A DNA stretch of 16,274 bases. Origin: Bacteroidaceae bacterium. GTDB lineage: Bacteria; Bacteroidota; Bacteroidia; Bacteroidales; Bacteroidaceae. The translations under genes and the position numbers were made by a program. The stretch lies in the NCBI GenBank assembly GCA_017551845.1, contig JAFZKR010000056.1:1-16274 (forward strand), in the 5' to 3' direction. Every line of letters begins with the position of its first letter. The stretch's first letter is position 1. The notes under the pieces were generated by a model. The model did not search any database. It was not told the DNA's origin and saw only the letters and a program-made list of their open reading frames with translations. This document shows positions 10,501-16,274 of this stretch, one piece after another.

Positions 10501-10910
10501 TATTTGATCATACTCATTACCAACGCTATCATTGCCACTGCAAAATCCAGCAAGAAAAAAACTTTCACCGTAGCCCACATCTTGCCTAAAAGATACTCTG
10601 CGTTGCTTAATGGACGGGTATAGAAGACCTCTGACGTGTCAAGCTGCTTGTCGCGTTTAAGGTACTCCGATGCCAGAAAAACAGAGACCACTGCCTGTCC
10701 GACATTCATCACCAGCATGAACATATACGGAATAACCGACCTGTTCACCATCTGGGGCTGCTGAAACTGTGCAAGAATATACCTTCCCCCCAATATCACA
10801 GAGGCACAAACCGCCAGGAAAGAAAAGACTTTGAAGAACCAGCCACGAACCAGCAGTTTTGTCTCGTATTTGGAAACAAAGTGTATGTTAGTTATAAAAT
10901 CTATCCCCAT
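7524..10910 (-). CDS. ABC-2 permease fused to degenerate M1-peptidase-like and golvesin-C-like domains
   Basis: This 1128-residue protein is the membrane subunit of an ABC transporter with a very large extracytoplasmic extension. Residues 1-275 hold about seven hydrophobic segments (near 24-46, 59-80, 111-133, 145-171, 176-193, 229-246 and 260-275) and the ABC-2 signature FYTRPLSNAEYLLGK at 96-110. Residues of about 285-800 resemble an M1 aminopeptidase fold, with the hallmark stretch YPFKRFSIVEVPVQF followed by QPEMALIHERG. No HExxH zinc site is present, so catalysis is unlikely. Residues of about 945-1128 look like a golvesin C-terminal/xanthan lyase-like beta domain, ending in GWNSLGTFRF and VIVADAVRLV. 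An Asn-rich insert at 1041-1060 interrupts this last domain. I chose the ATG at 10910 over the in-frame TTG at 10913, because that ATG overlaps the ATPase stop as TGATG, a usual coupling arrangement. The N-terminal assignment is strong; the two extracytoplasmic domains are recognised from motifs only. The substrate is unknown. Confidence 0.88.
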   Translation of the reverse strand: MGIDFITNIHFVSKYETKLLVRGWFFKVFSFLAVCASVILGGRYILAQFQQPQMVNRSVIPYMFMLVMNVGQAVVSVFLASEYLKRDKQLDTSEVFYTRPLSNAEYLLGKMWATVKVFFLLDFAVAMIALVMSMIKYGFDLDYLSYVWYFLLLCVPTLVFIVGLSTTLMLVLNNQAITMVILLAYIGLTLFYIDNLYYYLFDYIGFNLPMLKSVVEGISGLPRLINHRMCYLLLGIGLILTDISLFHRLANSKYSLLPWRIASVVFLAGGLFAGYRHVHMYKVDERFRADMVELDNRFVHEGGSVADSCSLSVTQNGDSLTIRADMAVRPRQDAETLVFTLNPGFGLRSVSAPGRKVNCERQMHLIILTFSETLPADEPVRLIMEYGGMADERICNLDISDEKLIENSKVLSMLNVGKRYLFQDKDYLMLTPESYWYPRPGVAYSDKSPEWQMSYFTDFRISVSPNAGLTPISQGSCVVNSDSTLFTFTPESRLPSVSLMIGDYNPKSITVDSTLYTVWKLGCWEDQFEVFDSIRDTIPYFIRDTRRNMEYQADMAYPFKRFSIVEVPVQFTSYKRVWTSAYEQLQPEMALIHERGCDMRSFQFRNMKRMYSNGRNRRRGNNNMSEKDILTSVFIDGINFMMQSGDFRGTARNGQFTMTEVDNPYYYRPLFYNFRYNVYSSDWPMANRMVESISIGEQTNRQGNWMRRMNGLSEDEKSLILLGKYGFERIMSDPEWEDLADNALSLKTKDFFAPVSVVMGYESMVDSISAKTREKEFANVSFDSILDWLQNYSGVSLQNKIEAWNEPARLACYKIGTPVMTTVTTDTADIYQAEITFENISDNPGYLGVEYVFYETENAGDEDKPKSLIVSVGPHETRRIVTHWFNLPNSININTMLSSNLPHNINLYNSDWNSYTGTELTAEGVYSLNSGVDNTVQGEIIVDNEDSGLFTLSRPLRTGYLSKWIDKAKEKNNEFKYEGFSDWRPYTQWTLVTDQDLYGDYIRSAYIISPGDGSQFACWNVPLTDAGVYDVYFYATPDMYNNNNRNRWRNNNNNYNNNNNGRWVPMDYNFEIGQFNMWDNVSMNMNRADEGWNSLGTFRFEADTVNIRLSNKSGVNVIVADAVRLVKR
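7731..7790 (-). repeat. Asn-codon (AAY) low-complexity tract inside the permease gene
   Basis: This 60-base stretch encodes residues 1041-1060 of the permease fusion, of which 15 are Asn, the rest Arg, Trp and Tyr. On the minus strand it is built of AAC and AAT codons in runs of four, five and five. Because the unit is three bases, gain or loss of copies would keep the frame and alter only the linker length. It lies within the C-terminal beta domain, probably as a surface loop. Confidence 0.9.
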
Positions 10911-11791
10911 CAACCTTTATCCTTAATCTCCATAAAATATACGTACGCATGCTCCAAATTAGGAGGATAGCTGACTGCATCATAACCCGGAATACACTTT
11001 GCAACGACTTGTATATCCCAACCCAGCCCATCGGGTATAGTTGAAATAACTGCGTATTTCTGATTGATCTCAGCATACTGCTCATTGGTCACCTTAAGAC
11101 GCCAAACCTTACCCTCGGTCTCGCGAAGCATATCGGCTGGTGACCCACGGAACATGACCTGCCCCTGATTAAGCATTGCCATATTTGTACAGGAACTTGA
11201 AATGTCACCTACAATATGTGTTGACAGTATGATTGTAGTATCCTTGGAACTTGCCTCACTGAGCAGATTGCGGAACCTGATGCGCTCTTCAGGGTCGAGT
11301 CCTGTCGTGGGCTCATCAACCACCAGAACCTGAGGCTTATGAATCAGCGCCTGAGCTATTCCGAGACGCCTCTTCATACCACCTGACAGATTCTGCGCAT
11401 ACCTATCACGAGCTTCGTACAAGCCCACCTGTTCAAGCATAGCGTCAACCGCTTTTCCTCGCTCAACAGTATTTGTCAAACCAGAAAGAGCCGCCGCATA
11501 TTCCAAAAATTCACGTACTTTGTATTTGGCAAAAAAACGGAAATCCTGCGGTAGATATCCCAATATGCGCCGCACCTCCTTACGCTGCGTACGGATATCA
11601 TAGCCACATACATCTATCTGCCCCTCTGTGGGCTCCATCAATGTTACCAGAATACGCATTAGCGTGGATTTTCCGGCACCATTCGGCCCCAACAGGCCGA
11701 ACATACCTGAAGGAATCTCCAAGTTAATATCGGTTAGCGCTCTCTTGCCGTTGGGATAGTAATGACTTAAACCTTTAATGGATATCGACAT
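10910..11791 (-). CDS. ABC transporter ATP-binding protein
   Basis: This 293-residue cytoplasmic ATPase energises the ABC-2 permease encoded immediately downstream. All nucleotide-binding motifs are intact: Walker A GPNGAGKST at 35-43, Q-loop Gln82 in YLPQDF, signature LSGGM at 135-139, Walker B VLVVDE ending in catalytic Glu160, D-loop GLD at 164-166 and switch His192 in STHIVGD. Residues of about 215-293 form a C-terminal extension of the kind seen on ABC-2 exporter ATPases, ending near the charged MEIKDKG tail. The layout matches the exporter ATPase group of CcmA/NatA type. The stop TGA shares its A with the ATG of the permease, so the two are translationally coupled. It is the first gene of the six-gene operon, with a candidate promoter 20 bases upstream of its ATG. 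Confidence 0.97.
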   Translation of the reverse strand: MSISIKGLSHYYPNGKRALTDINLEIPSGMFGLLGPNGAGKSTLMRILVTLMEPTEGQIDVCGYDIRTQRKEVRRILGYLPQDFRFFAKYKVREFLEYAAALSGLTNTVERGKAVDAMLEQVGLYEARDRYAQNLSGGMKRRLGIAQALIHKPQVLVVDEPTTGLDPEERIRFRNLLSEASSKDTTIILSTHIVGDISSSCTNMAMLNQGQVMFRGSPADMLRETEGKVWRLKVTNEQYAEINQKYAVISTIPDGLGWDIQVVAKCIPGYDAVSYPPNLEHAYVYFMEIKDKG

Positions 11792-11798
11792 GTCGCGT

Positions 11799-11820
11799 CG
11801 TATTTTTGTACAAAAGTACG
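11799..11820. promoter_or_regulatory. 22-bp near-perfect inverted repeat at the efflux operon promoter (candidate operator)
   Basis: The centre is the perfect 12-base palindrome TTTTGTACAAAA, and four further flanking pairs match after one mismatch, so 10 of 11 arm positions pair. It covers the candidate -7 box and the probable transcription start, just before the ATPase ATG at 11791. A dimeric regulator bound here would block the promoter. Part of the symmetry comes from the AT-rich promoter box itself, so the operator role is inference. Confidence 0.45.
11811..11818 (-). promoter_or_regulatory. Candidate -7 promoter box for the six-gene export operon
   Basis: On the minus strand the box reads TACTTTTG, an exact match to the Bacteroidales -7 consensus TAnnTTTG. 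Its 3' end is 19 bases from the ATG at 11791, which would give a short leader. The nearest TTTG that could act as the -33 element lies 23 bases upstream, somewhat farther than the usual 19-21. Confidence 0.5.
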
Positions 11821-11822
11821 TC

Positions 11823-11839
11823 CATTATCCGAGATAATG
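11823..11839. promoter_or_regulatory. Inverted repeat in the promoter spacer (candidate operator)
   Basis: CATTATC and GATAATG form a perfect 7-base inverted repeat around a 3-base centre. It sits between the candidate -33 and -7 elements of the export operon promoter, where repressors often bind. The stem is AT-rich and no T-run follows directly on the minus strand, so I do not read it as the terminator of the upstream GH9 gene. Confidence 0.4.
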
Positions 11840-11879
11840 AACAAACAAGAATCAACAAGTCTTAAGAAGCATTAATTTA

Positions 11880-14513
11880 TCATTTGTTGAGAGCCGCAGC
11901 AATCTCTTCCGCACCGATTGACAGAGTCACATATGAAGGCACGGTACGGGTACAACACTCGTTCTCACCCCAAAGGAACGGATAATCATCCTTGTGTTCC
12001 AAAAAATCAGGCTGAAGCAGAACAAGTCCAGGTACGATACCGCCCGGTATGAATGTGTAGTCGGCACGATTGTTGCCGTATGCCACCTTCTTAGTATTGA
12101 CACCTACAGCCGTAACAAATGAAACATTTGAGTATGGATGACATCCGTATATGAAGTTCAAACCGGACAACACTAACTCAGGATCAATAAGATCCGGGAA
12201 ATAGCGCCATACCATATAATTATTCTGTGCCCAACTGATTACACGCTCGCTACCACCCCATGTTCCTCCTGCAACAGGAACACCGTATGGAGTTGATTCA
12301 GCCGTACGCTTGGCATCCTCGACAAATACAGGTATCACCTCACGCAACTGTGCCTTAAAATCATCATCCATATAAGGCAGTAAAGAAAGGGCTGTAGTAA
12401 GATTGACACGCGGGGCACGCATGGCGCTTCCACCACCTGTCCTATTATCCTCAGGCCCCTGGGGTGCAGTTCGGGCAGCCTCAATCTGACGCATCACACC
12501 CGGAAGGAACATATCTTTATATTTCTCTTCACCCGTGAGTAGCCAAAGCTGAATTGCTGCACTTGAGCGATCACCGCCGCGATTGCTCCTCTGGACACTA
12601 ACGTTGGCATTGGTTGTTTGACCGCCATTCGATTGACGTGCCTGATATTCATCCATATCCTGCCAAAGTTTCAGAGCATTCTTCTTACAACGCTCGGCAG
12701 TCTCGGGAATATACGGGGCAAGTACACGGGCCGCATGAGCCAAAGCAGCACAAACGCTTACGTTGCTCATGGGATTACCAGCATTATTGGTGAAAGCGAA
12801 ACGGTCATCCAATGTACCTGAGTAGAGGTTGTCACGAACTTCATATGGCTTGAGTTTAGCATCATAGATATATCCGTCAGTAATAGTCACAGCATCTCCC
12901 AAATGATGATACTGATGCATATTACCCTGCACAATACCGCCTGCAATAAAGCCGATATTTTCTATCTGAGCGCACAAGTTCAATGCTCCATGCTCCACCT
13001 GCTGGATCATGTCGGGCAGGCCGTCTGGACGGTGGATATCCACGAACTGGGTCTTCTGGTCAATGAATGTCTCGTCTCGTTCAGGACGGAGCACATCCCA
13101 AACCTCAGCCAATTGATTTGTCAAGCCGATAACAGTCCCTGACTGTATATCGAAATCACCTGCATCATACCATGCACCCACAGCAAGTCCCGGTATATGC
13201 TCGTAGGGCTTATACTTGGTATTGGTGCTGTTACCCATGCGATAGCCGTCATGCTGCTGATAGTTAGTAGGAGCCTGGATGGCATCGTCCATATGAGAAC
13301 GGCCGTGCCACACACGGTAAGCCTCATTCACAAGCATGTGATCCATCTGTACCGGCAGCCACACATCCATGGTATTGTGCCACTTTCCGTCATACACATT
13401 CTTGTTGATTGGGAACGGATTTGTCTTTACTCCTTTGTATTCGATAAAATACGTACCCGGATCAGTAACTGCACTGAAATCACACTGGGAATAGTTATAC
13501 CGATTATAGAAAACACCCCACTCCTTCACGGACGGTTCAAGGACAAGAGTGTTGCTGCCATCAGCGTTCACACGATATACCTTGGCCTTAGGTGCCACCT
13601 TGTCATTCCTATCCATTTCTATTACCGCAACCTTTTTCTGGGCAGGAGTATAACCCACCTGCGAGATTCCAATATTAGGTTCTCTAATCCACTCCGGATT
13701 TGAAGAAGGTTCCACATACCATTCAAGGACAGTTCCCGTTTTGTCTGAAGGAAGAAATGAACGTACCACAAAAGTACCGTTCTGAGAAAGATTGCGACCG
13801 TCAAACAGATTCAGTTCTGTTTCTGATCGGAACATGACACGCAACGATTCATCTTCAGGAGCCAGTATCAGAATATGCCCCTTGGATATCGGTTTCGGTA
13901 CTATAAACTCATCACGTCCACGGTCATCGAACGTTGAAAGGCCGTAAAACTGGGTAATCTTTTCTGATTCGGGACGCATCTCGGTATCACAGGATGGATA
14001 ACGTGGGAATATTTCGGATTGCCCATCCATCAGATAGGTCTTGCCATAATATGAAGCCGGAAAGAACTCCATATTGAGTCCTGCCTTGCCCGCAAGGTTT
14101 AAAGGCAGCGGCTTGTCCAGGACAACCGACATCCTGAAACCCTTGTCCTCTTGCTTTACATTAATACCGTACTCAAAGTCGTAATCCTGATAGCGGAACA
14201 AACATTTTATCTCTCCGCCCAACGTATCCACAGTGCGTTGTGTCAGATCCGCATAGATATCCCACTGCTCTGGGGTATTCATAAGACGTACACCTCCACC
14301 GGTGGCTATTCTGACACCTTGCTGGATAATCTCAATGCCAGCAGTCTTTTCATCACAGAAAATGCCGTGATACTGATTGGAATAGACCAATACGTTAACA
14401 CCACGGGTTTCGAAATAACCCGAATCATTTATCTCAAGTTTACCTGAATCCGACCTTGTCGAACAGGAAACTACAGCACATAAAGTGGCAAATAGTGGCA
14501 GTAATCGTTTCAT
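11880..14513 (-). CDS. Glycoside hydrolase family 9 lipoprotein
   Basis: This 877-residue enzyme belongs to GH9, a family of inverting beta-glucan hydrolases that also contains members of other specificity. A lipoprotein signal with lipobox VVSC (Cys17) sends it to the envelope. Residues of about 18-275 are an extra N-terminal region I do not recognise. A CelD-type Ig-like module follows at about 276-380, beginning GISQVGYTPAQKKVAVIE. The catalytic (alpha/alpha)6 domain spans about 385-875, with the catalytic-base motif DAGD at 450-453 (Asp450 and Asp453) and the C-terminal acid motif WGENECCT (Glu852 the likely acid). The segment GCHPYSNVSFVTAVG near 790 fits the family substrate-binding stretch. 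The start is the ATG at 14513. It is divergent from the dehydrogenase gene and 88 bases upstream of the efflux operon on the same strand. No SusC/SusD pair is visible, so the glycan target is unknown. Confidence 0.9.
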   Translation of the reverse strand: MKRLLPLFATLCAVVSCSTRSDSGKLEINDSGYFETRGVNVLVYSNQYHGIFCDEKTAGIEIIQQGVRIATGGGVRLMNTPEQWDIYADLTQRTVDTLGGEIKCLFRYQDYDFEYGINVKQEDKGFRMSVVLDKPLPLNLAGKAGLNMEFFPASYYGKTYLMDGQSEIFPRYPSCDTEMRPESEKITQFYGLSTFDDRGRDEFIVPKPISKGHILILAPEDESLRVMFRSETELNLFDGRNLSQNGTFVVRSFLPSDKTGTVLEWYVEPSSNPEWIREPNIGISQVGYTPAQKKVAVIEMDRNDKVAPKAKVYRVNADGSNTLVLEPSVKEWGVFYNRYNYSQCDFSAVTDPGTYFIEYKGVKTNPFPINKNVYDGKWHNTMDVWLPVQMDHMLVNEAYRVWHGRSHMDDAIQAPTNYQQHDGYRMGNSTNTKYKPYEHIPGLAVGAWYDAGDFDIQSGTVIGLTNQLAEVWDVLRPERDETFIDQKTQFVDIHRPDGLPDMIQQVEHGALNLCAQIENIGFIAGGIVQGNMHQYHHLGDAVTITDGYIYDAKLKPYEVRDNLYSGTLDDRFAFTNNAGNPMSNVSVCAALAHAARVLAPYIPETAERCKKNALKLWQDMDEYQARQSNGGQTTNANVSVQRSNRGGDRSSAAIQLWLLTGEEKYKDMFLPGVMRQIEAARTAPQGPEDNRTGGGSAMRAPRVNLTTALSLLPYMDDDFKAQLREVIPVFVEDAKRTAESTPYGVPVAGGTWGGSERVISWAQNNYMVWRYFPDLIDPELVLSGLNFIYGCHPYSNVSFVTAVGVNTKKVAYGNNRADYTFIPGGIVPGLVLLQPDFLEHKDDYPFLWGENECCTRTVPSYVTLSIGAEEIAAALNK

Positions 14514-14519
14514 AGCGTA

Positions 14520-14527
14520 TAAAGGTA
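14520..14527 (-). promoter_or_regulatory. Weak candidate -7 box for the GH9 gene
   Basis: The minus strand reads TACCTTTA, seven of eight consistent with TAnnTTTG. It ends only six bases before the ATG, which would leave almost no leader, and I see no well-placed -33 element. The true promoter may lie elsewhere in the 101-base divergent region. Confidence 0.2.
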
Positions 14528-14580
14528 AGGAACTTTTTTCATATTGAACGGCAACCTACTGAAAAAATGAGCAAAATCAC

Positions 14581-14588
14581 TATCTTTG
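14581..14588 (+). promoter_or_regulatory. Candidate -7 promoter box for the dehydrogenase-prfA operon
   Basis: TATCTTTG is an exact match to the Bacteroidales consensus TAnnTTTG and ends 26 bases before the ATG at 14615. No convincing TTTG element is seen 19-21 bases upstream, which is common for promoters of this group. Confidence 0.55.
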
Positions 14589-14614
14589 CCACCGTTTCTA
14601 CTACAAGATAAAAG

Positions 14615-15595
14615 ATGAAGAAGAAGCGTGTTCTCGTAACATATAATATGTTCCGCACAGGTTATTCGGAACTGATCAGAAAATATGATGTAACCTTCCC
14701 GCCCGACGAACGCGAGACCTTCACCTACGATGAAGTTTATCAAATGCTGCCTGATTATGACGTACTTCAGTCCATGTTCAATTTTCCCGTTGACCGCAAG
14801 CTCATGGAGCGCGGCCTGCCCCGCCTGGAGCTGGTAAGCAACTATGCCGTAGGATTCGACAATATCGACATACCCACCGCAACTGAGTTGGGCATTGCCG
14901 TTACGAATACCCCTGGACCCGTTACCGAACCCACAGCTGATCTTGCTTTCGGCCTTATGCTGGCTGTAGCACGCCGCATTACTGATGTTGACCGACGTCT
15001 GCGCATACCGGGGGCTCTTGAGTGGACACTTCTGGCCAACCTGGGCTACTCTCTTGGTGGCAAGACACTTGGAATACTGGGCATGGGACGCATAGGACAG
15101 GCTCTTGCGCGCCGCGCCAAGGCCAGCTGCATGAATGTAATCTACCACAACCGCCATCGCGTAAGCCCGGAGATTGAGCAGCAGTATGAAGCCAAATACG
15201 TGGAGTTTGATGAACTCCTAAAGACATCTGATTTCATATCGGTCAACGTACCCTACTCCAAGGATACCTGGCACCTTATCGGCAAGGAGCAGATAGAGTT
15301 CATGAAGCCCACTGCCATACTTGTAAATACCGCACGTGGCCCCATCGTTGATGAACTCGCTCTGGCCGATGCTCTTAAGAACAAGCGCATATGGGGTGCA
15401 GGTCTGGACGTTTTTGAGTTCGGTGACAAGGTCAGCCCAGAGATACTCGCATGTGAAAACGCAGTCATCACCCCGCACGTAGGCACTCAGACCTATGACG
15501 TGCGCAATGAGATGGCAGAATATGTGTCACGCAACATCATAAACTTCTATGAAGGCGGTCCTGTTGCATATGTAAACAAGGTAAACAGAAAATAA
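14615..15595 (+). CDS. D-2-hydroxyacid dehydrogenase, glyoxylate/hydroxypyruvate reductase type
   Basis: This 326-residue cytoplasmic oxidoreductase interconverts a 2-oxoacid and a D-2-hydroxyacid, most likely glyoxylate/glycolate or hydroxypyruvate/D-glycerate. The nucleotide-binding motif GMGRIG is at 156-161. The second strand ends in YHNRHR (177-182) with no acidic residue, which favours NADP(H) over NAD(H). The catalytic triad is intact: Arg241 in NTARGP, Glu268 in DVFE and His288 in TPHVG. The substrate-binding loop [11 protein letters not shown] (75-85) is also typical. The length is normal for the family. The start is the ATG at 14615, preceded by an A-rich stretch and a -7 box. The stop TAA overlaps the prfA start as TAATG. 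D-lactate dehydrogenase, 2-ketogluconate reductase or another family activity cannot be excluded. Confidence 0.94.
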   Translation: MKKKRVLVTYNMFRTGYSELIRKYDVTFPPDERETFTYDEVYQMLPDYDVLQSMFNFPVDRKLMERGLPRLELVSNYAVGFDNIDIPTATELGIAVTNTPGPVTEPTADLAFGLMLAVARRITDVDRRLRIPGALEWTLLANLGYSLGGKTLGILGMGRIGQALARRAKASCMNVIYHNRHRVSPEIEQQYEAKYVEFDELLKTSDFISVNVPYSKDTWHLIGKEQIEFMKPTAILVNTARGPIVDELALADALKNKRIWGAGLDVFEFGDKVSPEILACENAVITPHVGTQTYDVRNEMAEYVSRNIINFYEGGPVAYVNKVNRK

Positions 15596-16274
15596 TGGCA
15601 ACAGAGAGTCTGCTACAGAAACTTGATGACATAGAGGCCCGTTTCCGTGAGGTCAGTCTGCTCATAACAGACCCTGACGTCATTGCCGACATGAAGCGGT
15701 TCGTCAAACTGAACCGTGAATACCGCGACCTGGAACGCATATCACAGGCCCGCTCAGAATACTTTAACCTACTTTCAAACATAAGTCAGGCTAAAGAACT
15801 GCTTGGGGAAAGCGATGCTGAGATGCGCCAAATGGCCCGTGAAGAACTGGATTCTGCAACAGCCAGGCTTGAGACACTTGAAGAAGAGATAAAGCAACTG
15901 CTCATTCCTACCGATCCGCAGGATGATAAGGATGTGGTGATGGAGATACGCGGCGGTACAGGTGGTGATGAGGCTGCCCTTTTTGCAGGTGACCTATTCC
16001 GCATGTACTGCAAATACTTTGAGACCAAAGGCTGGAAATATGCCGTATCATCATGCACAGAGGGTACATCAGGTGGTTTCAAAGAGATCATTTTTACCGT
16101 AACAGGTGAGAAAGTATACGGTACACTCAAGTATGAATCAGGCGTACACCGTGTTCAGCGCGTACCTGTAACCGAGACACAGGGTCGCATACACACATCA
16201 GCAGCCACAGTTGCCGTGCTCCCTGAGGCCGATGCCTTTGAAGTGGAGATAAACGAGGGAGAAATCAAGTGGGA
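15595..16274 (+). CDS. prfA: Peptide chain release factor 1 (C-terminal part outside the window)
   Basis: RF1 recognises UAA and UAG stop codons in the ribosomal A site and triggers release of the finished chain. The first 226 codons are present out of the roughly 360 usual for the family. The N-terminal helical domain spans about residues 1-105. Domain 2 begins near [19 protein letters not shown] (117-135). The stop-codon recognition tripeptide is PVT at 191-193, in [10 protein letters not shown], which fits the PxT rule that separates RF1 from RF2 (SPF). The GGQ peptidyl-hydrolysis motif is expected shortly beyond the right edge and cannot be checked. The start is the ATG at 15595, whose A is the last base of the dehydrogenase stop, so translation is probably coupled. 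Confidence 0.97.
   Translation, partial: MATESLLQKLDDIEARFREVSLLITDPDVIADMKRFVKLNREYRDLERISQARSEYFNLLSNISQAKELLGESDAEMRQMAREELDSATARLETLEEEIKQLLIPTDPQDDKDVVMEIRGGTGGDEAALFAGDLFRMYCKYFETKGWKYAVSSCTEGTSGGFKEIIFTVTGEKVYGTLKYESGVHRVQRVPVTETQGRIHTSAATVAVLPEADAFEVEINEGEIKW

Noticed and set aside
11823..11839. Inverted repeat as a rho-independent terminator for the GH9 gene
   Set aside because: The 7-base stem is AT-rich, the loop is three bases and no T-run follows directly on the minus strand. Its place inside the promoter spacer fits an operator better.
13197..13703. A 168-codon open frame on the plus strand inside the GH9 gene
   Set aside because: It is antisense to conserved GH9 sequence, has no recognisable domain or promoter box, and is explained by the codon use of the real gene.
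14510..15157. A 215-codon open frame on the minus strand opposite the dehydrogenase gene
   Set aside because: It lies wholly antisense to a gene with intact catalytic motifs, its protein resembles no family, and its composition is what the sense codons dictate. I treat it as a shadow.
1..16274. Mobile element, phage, CRISPR array or defence system
   Set aside because: I saw no transposase, integrase, tRNA-linked repeat, regular direct repeats or nuclease/helicase gene set on either strand.

Overview
The window looks like a chromosomal segment from a member of the Bacteroidales (Bacteroidota). The evidence is promoter boxes of the TAnnTTTG type instead of a canonical -10, no Shine-Dalgarno-like sequence before the starts I checked, and protein families typical of that group: an ABC-2 permease with a large extracytoplasmic M1-like domain, a golvesin-C-like domain, a lipoprotein GH9 enzyme, and OMF-adaptor-RND efflux sets. 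I cannot name a genus. There are no tRNA, rRNA, CRISPR, IS or phage genes.

Positions 1-11791, minus strand, hold a tightly packed six-gene operon. It is read from the right: ABC ATPase, a 1128-residue ABC-2 permease fusion, a TolC-like outer membrane factor, a lipoprotein membrane fusion protein, and two different RND permeases in tandem. The second RND gene runs off the left edge. Gaps are -1, 16, 15, 15 and 7 bases, so one transcript is likely. The 88-base region in front of the ATPase carries a Bacteroidales-type -7 box and two strong inverted repeats, which makes a regulated promoter plausible. Together the genes describe an envelope export module: an ABC transporter with an unusually large extracytoplasmic part, plus a tripartite proton-driven pump whose inner membrane unit may be heteromeric. 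The ABC-2/M1-like/golvesin-like fusion is the most unusual protein in the window.

Positions 11880-14513, minus strand, encode a predicted outer-membrane or periplasmic lipoprotein of glycoside hydrolase family 9. It has an N-terminal region of about 270 residues ahead of the usual Ig-like module and catalytic domain. No SusC/SusD pair is present in the window.

Positions 14514-14614 are a short divergent intergenic region. To its right, on the plus strand, are a D-2-hydroxyacid dehydrogenase of the glyoxylate/hydroxypyruvate reductase type and prfA (peptide chain release factor 1, cut by the right edge). They are joined by a TAATG stop-start overlap.
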